Assembly (NCBI RefSeq): GCF_001593285.1
Contig: NZ_CP012529.1
Location: forward strand, 3,162,001 to 3,226,000
Source of the DNA: Psychrobacter sp. P2G3
GTDB taxonomy: Bacteria > Pseudomonadota > Gammaproteobacteria > Pseudomonadales > Moraxellaceae
Direction: 5' to 3'
DNA: 64,000 nucleotides
Position numbers and translations under genes: made by a program. Positions 36,943 to 44,930 of this stretch are shown piece after piece. The notes under the pieces are model-generated. The model saw only the letters and a program-made list of their open reading frames with translations. It was not told the DNA's origin and ran no database searches. Every line of letters starts with the position of its first letter. Positions within the stretch are counted from its first letter, which is position 1.

Positions 36943-37776
36943 TCAAACCAGCCCCTTGTAAAGGAAGTAAAATCCCACGACGGTTAACAATACCGAAAAG
37001 CATTTCTTCAAAATTTCTGGCGATAGTATATGAGCAACTTTTGCACCTAGCTTAGCGGTGAAAAAACTCATAATGCTAATACCTAAAAAAGCATAAATAT
37101 GCACGAAGCCAATAGTATTAGGGACATCGACTTGCTGTTGAATTCCAAAGAACATAAACCCTAACGCACCCGCAATGGCAATCGGCAGTCCACACGCAGC
37201 TGATGTACCGACTGCTTTTTGCATGACCACACCGTAGCGCGTGAGATAAGGCACCGTTAAGCTGCCGCCGCCGATACCGAAAATGGCCGAAGCGACGCCA
37301 ATAACTCCGCCTGCCGCTAATTGCTTAGTTTTTGAAGGCAGTTCTATATTAGTATGGTTGGCATTACTGACATCATTAGCATGACTAGCGACCTGTTTTT
37401 TGCCACCAAAAAACATCTTATAAGCGACCCAAAGCAAAAACACACCCACAATGAGCTGAAGATATAGCCCAGATATTTGCCCTGCTATCCCCGCGCCCAA
37501 AAAGCAACCAATCGCTAAGCCTGGTGCCAAATTTTTAAAGACAGGCCACATGACTGCGCCCTTTTTATTATGTGCCATTAACGAGCTGATAGAAGTGACA
37601 ATGATGGTCGCCAATGAAGTGCCTAAGGCCAAATGCATGATGTTGTCAGGACTGTAGCCCATTTGCGTAAAGACAATAAATAATAACGGTACGATGATCG
37701 TGCCACCGCCCACGCCAAACAGCCCCGCAGCAAATCCTGCTAGAGCACCTATTATTAAGAAAATGATTAATTCCAC
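36943..37776 (-). CDS. TauE/SafE family anion permease
   Basis: An inner-membrane transporter of the sulfite exporter TauE/SafE family, whose members move sulfite, sulfoacetate or other sulfur-containing anions. The 277 residues show the typical two-fold repeat: GFAAGLFGVGGGTIIVPLL in the first half and GVASAIFGIGGGSLTVPYL in the second, with about eight membrane helices. Substrate unknown. It lies downstream of the mes operon on the same strand, so sulfur-related transport is plausible, but a hairpin repeat separates them and no functional link is shown. Confidence 0.9.
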   Translation of the reverse strand: MELIIFLIIGALAGFAAGLFGVGGGTIIVPLLFIVFTQMGYSPDNIMHLALGTSLATIIVTSISSLMAHNKKGAVMWPVFKNLAPGLAIGCFLGAGIAGQISGLYLQLIVGVFLLWVAYKMFFGGKKQVASHANDVSNANHTNIELPSKTKQLAAGGVIGVASAIFGIGGGSLTVPYLTRYGVVMQKAVGTSAACGLPIAIAGALGFMFFGIQQQVDVPNTIGFVHIYAFLGISIMSFFTAKLGAKVAHILSPEILKKCFSVLLTVVGFYFLYKGLV

Positions 37777-37849
37777 AGGATAGTTACTTCTCGGTTAAAT
37801 GATAGTTTTATAGTCGATGCTAAATAACATGGATACGTTATCTTACAAC

Positions 37850-37925
37850 GTGAAACTGGAATGAATTTTTTGTAGCCTCTGTCGGCGTAGGCACAGCAGG
37901 CTAGAAAAATTTGTACCAGTTTCAC
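37850..37925. repeat. Dispersed hairpin repeat, copy 2
   Basis: A 76-nt imperfect palindrome: outer arms GTGAAACTGG/CCAGTTTCAC, then AATTTTT/AAAAATT, then TAGCCT/AGGCTA and TGT/ACA. It shares its core with 1562-1635 while the outer arms differ by matching changes on both sides. It lies between the flavin reductase stop and the TauE/SafE gene on the minus strand. Confidence 0.78.
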
Positions 37926-37993
37926 TGTATCTTCTTTAGATTGAGCTGACTATAGTTAGATGACAATTAGATAATCAATGTCAGAAAGTCAGC

Positions 37994-38521
37994 TTAAACA
38001 ATTTCTACTTGACCTACTTGATGGTAAGCGCGGTTGAAATACACCAAGCTTTCACCAGCTCCGCTCTGTTGATCGCTGTATTGATAGCCTTGTTTGATGG
38101 CGACAACTCGGCACATAAAGATACTATGCGTACCAACTTCTTGAATGTCCTCAATCTCACAATCAAAGCTGACCAACGCATCTTCTAAAACAGGGGCACC
38201 TGTGGCTAACTCAGTCCAAGAACCATATTCAAATCGTTCTTCTGAGCATAATTTAGAAGCGAAGGCATTGGATATGGATTCATGCTGTGCGCCTAACACA
38301 TTGACACTTAATGTTTTGTTTTCCAGAAAATGGGCATGTGACCGAGCTGCCTGATTCATACAAACTAGCAATGTTGGCGGGGTATCTGTGACACTACATA
38401 CCGCAGAGGCGGTAAACCCATGCAGACCAGATTGGCCTTTTGTAGTGACAACATTGACCGCAGTCGTCAACAAAGACATGGCATTTCTAAAATCGATTGC
38501 TTCAATCATATCTTTAATCAT
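37994..38521 (-). CDS. Flavin reductase family protein
   Basis: A flavin reductase-like (DIM6/NTAB) protein of about 175 residues that would reduce FMN or FAD with NAD(P)H. Supporting segments are TTKGQSGLHGFTASAVCSVTDTPP (partly shown) and LVCMNQAARSHAHFL, followed by LSVNVLG, which form the FMN-binding split barrel. The frame opens at 38560, but the ATG at 38521 has AGGA about eight bases upstream. It is the third gene in line with mesX and mesD, 164 nt behind mesD. A role in supplying reduced flavin to the MesX/MesD system is inferred from this placement. Confidence 0.85.
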   Translation of the reverse strand: MIKDMIEAIDFRNAMSLLTTAVNVVTTKGQSGLHGFTASAVCSVTDTPPTLLVCMNQAARSHAHFLENKTLSVNVLGAQHESISNAFASKLCSEERFEYGSWTELATGAPVLEDALVSFDCEIEDIQEVGTHSIFMCRVVAIKQGYQYSDQQSGAGESLVYFNRAYHQVGQVEIV

Positions 38522-38685
38522 TGCAGTAATCCTGAGAAACGTTAAAAAATTGTGCTTCAATTTTAGTTTCGCAAGGGAAATTCTTTAAATATAATTTCCT
38601 CAACGACTGAACTTCAATAAACATCATTCAATTTAAAAACTCAGTCTAGAAGAATTAAATTTTGCATAAGCTGAGTTAATAAAAC

Positions 38686-39714
38686 CTAAGCCGTCAGTTC
38701 TTGACGCACGATTGCAGCGCCTGCACTTAACGCCTTTAGTTTGCCTTGTGCCACTTGGCGCGACAAAGGTGCCATGCCGCAGTTGGTCGAGGGATAGAGC
38801 TTATCCGCATCGACAAATTGCAAGGCTTTGCGTAGCGTATTAGCAACTTCTTCAGGTGTCTCAATGGTATTGGTTGCCACATCAATAGCACCAATCATCA
38901 CTTTTTTACCGCGAATTAATTCAATCAAATCCATCGGCACATGTGAGTTTTGACACTCTAATGAGACAATATCGATATTAGACTGCTGCAGTTTTGGAAA
39001 CGCTTGCTCATATTGACGCCATTCTGAACCCAGCGTCTTTTTCCAATCATTATTGGCTTTGATACCATAGCCGTAGCAAATATGCACCGCCGTTTCACAT
39101 TTTAGCCCTTCTATTGCACGCTCTAACGTGGCAATACCCCAGTCATTGACGTCATCGAAGAACACGTTAAAGGCAGGTTCATCAAATTGGATAATATCTA
39201 CACCAGCTGCCTCTAACTCTCTCGCTTCTTGATTGAGGATTTTAGCAAATTCCCAAGCCAGTTTTTCACGGCTCTTATAATGACCGTCATATAACGTATC
39301 AATCATCGTCATCGGGCCTGGCAGCGCCCATTTGATTGGCTGATCGGTTTGCTGACGTAAAAATTTAGCATCGTCCACAAATACTGGCTTTTGACGGCTC
39401 ACCGCACCAACGACTGACGGCACACTCGCCTCATAGCGATCACGGATTTTAACGGTTTTACGATTCTCAAAATCTACGCCATCTAAATGTTCAATAAAGG
39501 TGGTCACAAAATGCTGGCGGGTCTGCTCGCCATCACTGACAATATCAATTCCTGCATGCCGCTGTTCTTGTAATGACACACGTAGCGCATCTTGTTTGGC
39601 CTCAAGCAGTTGCTCCCCTTCTAATGCCCAAGGTGACCAAATTTTCTCAGGTTCTGCTAACCAAGAAGGTTTCGGTAAGCTGCCCGCTGTTGACGTCGGT
39701 AATAATAGTTCCAT
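38686..39714 (-). CDS. mesD: Folate-independent methionine synthase, core MetE type (MesD)
   Basis: A 342-residue protein matching only the C-terminal catalytic half of cobalamin-independent methionine synthase (MetE is about 750). The zinc ligands can be read: H211, C213, E253 and C312 (HIC, SLEC, STNCG). The folate-binding N-terminal domain is absent. Core-MetE proteins encoded beside a DUF1852 gene form the MesD family, reported to make methionine without methyltetrahydrofolate in Acinetobacter baylyi, needing MesX and oxygen. The methyl donor was not known to me as settled. It lies 61 nt after mesX. Confidence 0.85.
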   Translation of the reverse strand: MELLLPTSTAGSLPKPSWLAEPEKIWSPWALEGEQLLEAKQDALRVSLQEQRHAGIDIVSDGEQTRQHFVTTFIEHLDGVDFENRKTVKIRDRYEASVPSVVGAVSRQKPVFVDDAKFLRQQTDQPIKWALPGPMTMIDTLYDGHYKSREKLAWEFAKILNQEARELEAAGVDIIQFDEPAFNVFFDDVNDWGIATLERAIEGLKCETAVHICYGYGIKANNDWKKTLGSEWRQYEQAFPKLQQSNIDIVSLECQNSHVPMDLIELIRGKKVMIGAIDVATNTIETPEEVANTLRKALQFVDADKLYPSTNCGMAPLSRQVAQGKLKALSAGAAIVRQELTA

Positions 39715-39775
39715 GGTGATTACTCTTTTATATTTTAGTCTTTTAGTCTTTTATATTTCGGTTGATAAGGGTCTA

Positions 39776-40798
39776 TTAAGCCGCGCGTTTTTTAACCGCT
39801 TCTTTTTGAACCGTATCGCTTGTCACAACATAGTTTGCCGCCCATTCATCAAGAATAGCTTTGTATGGCTTAATGAACTCATTTTCCGTAAATTTACCTT
39901 GCGTCACCGCCATCTGGCTGCGCTCTTCGCGGTCATAGATAATTTGAGTCAGCGAATAATCTTGGTACTTCAAACTAGGTTGATACATGTGACCCGCGGT
40001 AGAGTTGGCATTGTAGATTTCAGGGCGGTAAATCTTTTGGAAGGTCTCCATGGTACTGATAGCACTGATCAACTCAAGATCGGTGTAATCACTTAGCAAG
40101 TCACCGGCGAAGTAAAATGCTAAAGGCGCAACACTACCTGCAGGCATGAAATAGCGCACCGTTAAGCCCATTTTATGGAAATAGTCATCGGTTAAGGAGT
40201 ACTCATCTTGCTTGTATTCAACCCCTAATACAGGATGCTGATTGCCAGTACGCTGATAGACTTTACTGCTTGACACACTCAGGCAAATAACAGGTTGTTT
40301 GTTAAAATTGGTTTGATAGGCTTCTGAGTTCAATAAGTGTTGAAACAGTTTGCCGTGCAAATCACCAAAATCGGCTGCTGGTGGCGATGTTGGGTTTTTC
40401 TCAAAATGTTCTGGCAATACGTTACTAAAGTCATAATCACGCACATAAGATGAGAAGCTGTTGCCAATCATACCGTCAATACGCTTGTTTTCTTTATGAT
40501 CGATAATCGTTGTTTTCAGCGTCTCAATGACTGGAAATGTATGGCCATTGCCTTCGATATCTAAGTCTGCAGAGATGATATCAACTTCAACGGAATAACG
40601 GTCGGCAGTTGGGTTATCCCAATGCGCGAGATCATTAAAACGGTTATTTATCATAGTCAGCGTTTTGCGTAAGTTCTCTTGACGTCTCTCGCCACGCGCC
40701 AAATTCGCAAAGTTAGTCGTCAGACGTGTGCTGTCTGCAGGCTGATAGTTTTCATCAAAACGAATGCTCGAGATTGAATATGTAAACTGTTTACTCAT
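39776..40798 (-). CDS. mesX: DUF1852 protein, MesX partner of MesD
   Basis: A 340-residue soluble protein matching DUF1852, named MesX when paired with the core-MetE protein MesD. It has no recognised catalytic motif; visible segments include YSISSIRFDENY at the N-terminus and MYQPSLKYQDYSLTQIIYDREERSQM near the C-terminus (partly shown). It is the first gene of mesX-mesD-flavin reductase. A MetR-type TGAA-N5-TTCA site lies about 115 nt upstream, fitting methionine control. Assignment rests on memory of the family and on context. Confidence 0.82.
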   Translation of the reverse strand: MSKQFTYSISSIRFDENYQPADSTRLTTNFANLARGERRQENLRKTLTMINNRFNDLAHWDNPTADRYSVEVDIISADLDIEGNGHTFPVIETLKTTIIDHKENKRIDGMIGNSFSSYVRDYDFSNVLPEHFEKNPTSPPAADFGDLHGKLFQHLLNSEAYQTNFNKQPVICLSVSSSKVYQRTGNQHPVLGVEYKQDEYSLTDDYFHKMGLTVRYFMPAGSVAPLAFYFAGDLLSDYTDLELISAISTMETFQKIYRPEIYNANSTAGHMYQPSLKYQDYSLTQIIYDREERSQMAVTQGKFTENEFIKPYKAILDEWAANYVVTSDTVQKEAVKKRAA

Positions 40799-40912
40799 GA
40801 TAATCCGCTACCCTAATCTACTCTCATTATTTGAGATAAAGCCAAATTTCTGTATGAGATGAATCATACCTAAACCATTACATGAATAAAAACGATACTA
40901 TTTAAACGTAAG

Positions 40913-40927
40913 ATGAATTTAATTCAT
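40913..40927. promoter_or_regulatory. MetR-type operator upstream of mesX
   Basis: ATGAATTTAATTCAT is a perfect 15-nt palindrome (one central base) and contains TGAA-N5-TTCA, the MetR consensus. It lies 115 nt before the mesX ATG. A second inverted repeat, GTATGA..TCATAC, is nearer the gene at 40852-40869. The downstream neighbour on the plus strand is the lipoprotein gene, 270 nt away. Confidence 0.6.
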
Positions 40928-41076
40928 GTCGGTAGGTTTATGGTTTAAAAAAGGATTGGACAGAGGATACTTCACTTAGCATTCGAAAACGTATTTTATA
41001 GTTAACACTAAAGCTCAATAAGTTACAAATAATTAATAAAATAGAATTATTTTACATTTAAAACTAACATTATAGC

Positions 41077-41100
41077 AATATATTCGGAACCGAACATATT
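41077..41100. promoter_or_regulatory. Inverted repeat upstream of the Slam-cargo lipoprotein gene
   Basis: Arms of 11 nt with one mismatch around a central AA (core TTCGGAACCGAA), 97 nt before the GTG start. It stands out in an AT-rich leader because of its CG-rich centre. Candidate operator; no regulator can be named. Confidence 0.4.
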
Positions 41101-41196
41101 TCGGGAGATATATTAAAATTAATTTTCTGAAATTTATAAGAAACTTTATATCGAACTTAGTACATAAAATAATTTTAAATTAAATGGAGCAAAACA

Positions 41197-42429
41197 GTGT
41201 CTTTAATTCATTTCTCAAAAGTAAGCGCGCTTACTATTTTAGCAGTAACTATTGTCGCATGTAGCAGTGGTGGCAATCATACAAAAACATCTCCAATCAC
41301 CCCACCATTATCAGAACAGGACGCTGCCGATAAAGCTGCTGCCGATAAAGCCGCTGCCGATAAAGCTGCTGCCGATAAAGCTGCTGACGATAAAGCTGCC
41401 GCTGATAAAGTTGAAAAAGAACGCTTACAAAAGATCGAAGCCAATCGTCTAGTCTTACTCGATAAAGCTAAAAAAGCGGGCTTAAGTGACAAGCAAGCAA
41501 CTGCTTAGGCTGAAGCTAATAAACAAGCCAATGAAAAAACTGCGCAAGCGGCATTAAATACTTTAGTTGCCGATAAAGCTGCTGCAGACAAAGCTGCCGC
41601 TGATAAAGCTGCTGCTGATAAAGTTGAGAAAGAACGCTTACAAAAAATCGAAGCCAACCGTCTGGTCTTACTAGATCAAGCTAAAAAAGCGGGCTTAAAT
41701 GATGAACAAGCAACCACTTATGCCGAAGCCAATAAAGAGGCAAATGCAACAACTGCGCAAACTGCTTTAGAAGCTATCATTGCTGAAAATAAAAGAGTTG
41801 CTTTAGATGAAGCTCTATATCAAGCCAAAGGTGAGTATCATAATAATTCTGCATATCCTATAGGTCAGGTTAGAGCGCAAAAAACATCTCATAGAGACTC
41901 TACGACAAATGGTGATAGAACTATTACAATCAAACACGAAGTGGTTTACAACCAACCTTATTCTGTTGTTTTAGGAAGTTATTCAAGTTGGACAAAGGGA
42001 ATAGGCTCATACATTATGAGTTCTGGTATAGACTCGGATATTACTGTTAAGGGATTAAAAACTGAAATCGATGCGATTCCATCTTTAGGGGTAGCAAATT
42101 ATTCTGGTAAAGCATTTAGTAGTGAGAAAAACCCTATATTTGCTTCGACTTCAGGTTTGTATGAGCAGGGGTTGTTATCATATGATGTAAACTTCAAGGA
42201 TAGAACTGGTACTGGTTCTATTACTGGATTAGGTGATACCGTTGATTTACAACAAGGCACAATCTCAGGAACGGGGATTTCAGCAATAGCTAAACAAGGC
42301 TATAAAAACGGCAATTACTTGCTAGACTTCTATGGTAAAAAGGCTGAAGAAATCGCTGGTAAAGTTGTATTTGATGGTAAAGATACGATTGGCTTTGGTG
42401 GCACCCGTGGTGAAATTTCTAAAAAATAG
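41197..42429 (+). pseudogene. Slam-dependent surface lipoprotein, interrupted by an amber codon
   Basis: A continuous 411-codon frame with one in-frame TAG at 41506-41508. It starts at GTG (TGGAG upstream), has a lipoprotein signal with lipobox Cys at residue 22 (IVAC then SSGG), an Asp-Lys-Ala-Ala-Ala repeat region, a duplicated 71-residue unit, and a C-terminal beta domain of the TbpB-like handle type (GTGISAIAKQGYKNG, then DFYGKKAEEIAGKVV). Such barrels are cargo for Slam, encoded next. The second copy of the 71-residue unit has TAT where the first has TAG, so a single Tyr-to-amber change explains the break. Without readthrough only a 103-residue lipopeptide would form. Confidence 0.85.
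41329..41634 (+). repeat. 15-nt DKAAA tandem repeats in the lipoprotein gene
   Basis: Two arrays of the 15-nt unit encoding Asp-Lys-Ala-Ala-Ala, with starts at 41329, 41344, 41359, 41374, 41389 and 41404, and again at 41572, 41587, 41602 and 41617. They belong to a larger 213-nt (71-codon) direct duplication. Units differ at third positions, so this is an old repeat compared with the nusB one. Confidence 0.85.
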
Positions 42430-42460
42430 AAAGCTCATCCTTAAATAACTCTATAAATTA

Positions 42461-42501
42461 AACCGTTTGAAGTATTTAGTCTATATTTCAAACGGTTTTT
42501 T
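42461..42501 (+). terminator. Terminator between lipoprotein gene and Slam
   Basis: The arms AACCGTTTGAA and TTTCAAACGGTT with an AT-rich loop, then TTTTTT. It ends 20 nt before the Slam ATG, so Slam would need its own promoter or partial readthrough. Confidence 0.85.
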
Positions 42502-42521
42502 CGTCATATTGGTAAAATATA

Positions 42522-43922
42522 ATGAAAATAAAGCTCTATGCAGCCTGCTGTATCGCATTATCTACCACAGCCATAGCTCAAGAATCACCACCAACCCAAA
42601 CCGTGTTCTTTGAAAAGACGCCACAAATACAACCAGAATTACTACTCAACCAGCCTAGTCTTAATACGCCAAGTGTTGCACCACTAGCAGAAGGTAGCAG
42701 TCTAGAAGAAAGCATCAATTTCGCCATTGTCAGTAAAGATTGGCAAAAACTAGAAAAACTATTGGCTAAATATCGTACGACTGTGAACTTCGATCCAATT
42801 TTATATGATTATGGACTAGGAGCACTATATCGACATCAGGGTCGCCAAAAAGAAGCAATTGCTTTATATCAACAAATCTTAAAACGTCAACCCAATCTAC
42901 ATTATCCAAGGTTTGACTTGGCAATGATGTTGTATGAAGACAAGCGTTATGCCGAAGCAAAAGTGCAACTTGAAACAGCTGAACCCTATCTTGCGCCAGC
43001 TTTACAAGTTTTGGTCAGCCAGCTTTTAGGCAATATCAAAAAATCTCAAGAGTGGCAGCCCACACTAAACTTCAGTTATGAATCCACTGATAACGTCAAT
43101 CAGGCATCTGATTTAAAAGAGTTAGTGCTTGGTGAAGCCACGTTTATTCGTAGCGATGATTCATTACCGCAAGACGCACACGGCATACGTTATAACGTCG
43201 GTGCTACCCAAGAAAAAAACCTCAAAGGCAATCATTATATTTATAAAAGTGCAGACTTAGGAGGCGTAAATTATTGGGATAATAGTGACTATAGTGAATT
43301 AACACTGCAAGCAAATTTAGGATACCGTTATAAAGACATCAAGCAATCATGGGGTGTTATCACTATGATTGAGCAAAACTTGCTAGGCGGAAGTCGATAT
43401 AATCAGAACTATGCGGCGACGTTAGAATACAACCGACAAGTATCAGATCAATGGCAAGTTTCTGGTAGTGTCTCACATTTACAAAAACGTTATGAAGACG
43501 ATGACTTAGCCAATTACTACGATGGTCATGCCAATAGTACTGCGTGGATTTTACTTTACCAACCAAAGCCTAAATGGCTGGTTTATGCTGGTGCTGATTT
43601 TATGCGTGATGACTTAGCAGATCAGGCTGAATCATCAGATCGTCAAGGTATACGTGGAGGAATGGCTTTTTCTGGAGATAAAATTAGTTTAAGAAGCAGT
43701 GTTCGTTACGCTCAGCGAGATTTTAAAGAAGATAATTTCTTTTATGGCGAAAAACGTAAAGACGATGAATACCAATTTAGTACAACCTTAGGACATAAAA
43801 AACTTAGTTGGCAGGGTTTTACACCTAAGTTAAACTACGAATATCAGAAAATTGACAGTAACTTGCCACTTTATGAGCGTAGCAACAGTACATTTTTCGT
43901 TAAGGTAGATAAGTACTTTTAA
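42522..43922 (+). CDS. Surface lipoprotein assembly modifier (Slam) family outer-membrane protein
   Basis: Slam proteins move lipoproteins such as TbpB and factor H-binding protein across the outer membrane in Neisseria and Moraxella-type bacteria. The 466 residues show a Sec signal (about 1-19), a TPR-like helical domain (about 60-165, with LYRHQGRQKEAIALYQQIL), and a C-terminal DUF560-type beta-barrel of alternating amphipathic strands ending in Phe (VDKYF). Overall length and order match Slam. The neighbouring lipoprotein gene, now broken, is the obvious cargo. The ribosome-binding site is poor. The terminator directly upstream suggests separate control. Confidence 0.85.
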   Translation: MKIKLYAACCIALSTTAIAQESPPTQTVFFEKTPQIQPELLLNQPSLNTPSVAPLAEGSSLEESINFAIVSKDWQKLEKLLAKYRTTVNFDPILYDYGLGALYRHQGRQKEAIALYQQILKRQPNLHYPRFDLAMMLYEDKRYAEAKVQLETAEPYLAPALQVLVSQLLGNIKKSQEWQPTLNFSYESTDNVNQASDLKELVLGEATFIRSDDSLPQDAHGIRYNVGATQEKNLKGNHYIYKSADLGGVNYWDNSDYSELTLQANLGYRYKDIKQSWGVITMIEQNLLGGSRYNQNYAATLEYNRQVSDQWQVSGSVSHLQKRYEDDDLANYYDGHANSTAWILLYQPKPKWLVYAGADFMRDDLADQAESSDRQGIRGGMAFSGDKISLRSSVRYAQRDFKEDNFFYGEKRKDDEYQFSTTLGHKKLSWQGFTPKLNYEYQKIDSNLPLYERSNSTFFVKVDKYF

Positions 43923-44022
43923 AATTCACAGCTATATCTGAAACCCTATATCTTGAAACAAGGCTAGATTTGATAGGTAACGCTTAGGGTCTTTTGAGCA
44001 TTCACAAAACTCAGAGATACTA

Positions 44023-44190
44023 GCGTGTCCTCATTTTAAAAATGGTGATAAAAATAAGATAAATTGCTGTCAAACAAGAAAAATAGCGCAGATAATATCA
44101 AGATATTGCCTAGCTATTTAATGCTGTTTGGCAAAATTTAGCCATTTTTGACCCATTTAGATGACCATTAACTGAATTGAGGACACGCCC
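44023..44190. mobile_element. MITE-like element, copy 1
   Basis: A 168-nt non-coding element with terminal inverted repeats GCGTGTCCTCA/TGAGGACACGCCC, flanked by TA on both sides (44021-44022 and 44191-44192). Its interior aligns along the whole length with 59309-59478, with many substitutions. The left end lacks two G residues. It sits between the convergent Slam and YceI genes and codes for no transposase. Confidence 0.8.
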
Positions 44191-44210
44191 TAGATTCTAA
44201 ACCTATCAAA

Positions 44211-44825
44211 CTACTGCTTCGCTGCTTCAATCTGGATATTGAGGGTTACATCCTTAGTGATGCCGAGTAAGACATATTTGCTAATACCCCACTTTGTCCG
44301 ATCTATCGTAGTAGTGAAATCACCACCGCAGACTGGTTTTTTTAGCATTATATTAAAATAACAGTTAAACTTGGTAGCTGTCAAAGATACCGGATGCATC
44401 TCACCCTGTAAGGTCAAGTTACCATCAACTTGTGTGACTTGCGAGCCTGTTTTTTCATCGCCAAAGTGCCATTTGGTCGACTGAAAATAAGCCAATGGAA
44501 ACTTCTCTACATCAAAGAAGTCAGGGCTTTTTAACGCCAAGTCGAAAGCTTTGTTGCCAGTATTTATCGAGTTTATAGGGATGACCAGCGAGACGTCACC
44601 TGTCTTTGCTTTTGGCTCATACTCTATCTGCCCGGTTATGTTATAAAAACCGCCAGTATTAGTAGACGTATTAAAGTGGTCAATGCCGAAGCGTACATTA
44701 GCATGAGTAGGATCAATGTGGTAAGTAGCAGCATAACTGCTAGTGATACCACCTGCCATCACAAGTAACGCCATTAAAGGTTTACGATAAGACGATGTTA
44801 TTTTAGAAAATGAAAGCTGACTCAT
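44211..44825 (-). CDS. YceI family periplasmic protein
   Basis: A YceI-like lipocalin-fold protein that binds isoprenoid-type lipids in characterised members. The 204 residues have an N-terminal signal (residues about 1-32, ending SSYAA), then the family opening TYHIDPTHANVRFGIDHF, and VSLVIPINSINTGNKAFDLALKSPDFFDVEKFP (partly shown), LQGEMHPVSLTATKFNC and DRTKWGIS. Two Cys residues (about 159 and 169) might form a disulfide. AAAGGAA sits upstream of the ATG. It lies downstream of the RND operon's strand-mates but has its own leader. Confidence 0.9.
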   Translation of the reverse strand: MSQLSFSKITSSYRKPLMALLVMAGGITSSYAATYHIDPTHANVRFGIDHFNTSTNTGGFYNITGQIEYEPKAKTGDVSLVIPINSINTGNKAFDLALKSPDFFDVEKFPLAYFQSTKWHFGDEKTGSQVTQVDGNLTLQGEMHPVSLTATKFNCYFNIMLKKPVCGGDFTTTIDRTKWGISKYVLLGITKDVTLNIQIEAAKQ

Positions 44826-44866
44826 AATGACATTCCTTTGTTTATAGTCGTTAGTTAGTTTTATAA

Positions 44867-44904
44867 AGGGCGTATTTTCTTACTGTACTATTGTTTTACG
44901 CCCT
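44867..44904 (-). terminator. Possible terminator of the RND operon
   Basis: The arms AGGGCGTA and TACGCCCT lie 22 nt apart, 27 nt after the stop of the pump gene and before the YceI gene. The T-tract is weak, so termination is uncertain. Confidence 0.4.
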
Positions 44905-44930
44905 ACTTATTTTGATAAAACCTCGTAATA

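Noticed and set aside
41941..42429. The 162-residue frame after the amber codon as an independent gene.
   Set aside because: It is in the same frame as the lipoprotein, has no signal or ribosome-binding site, and is the missing C-terminal domain of that protein.
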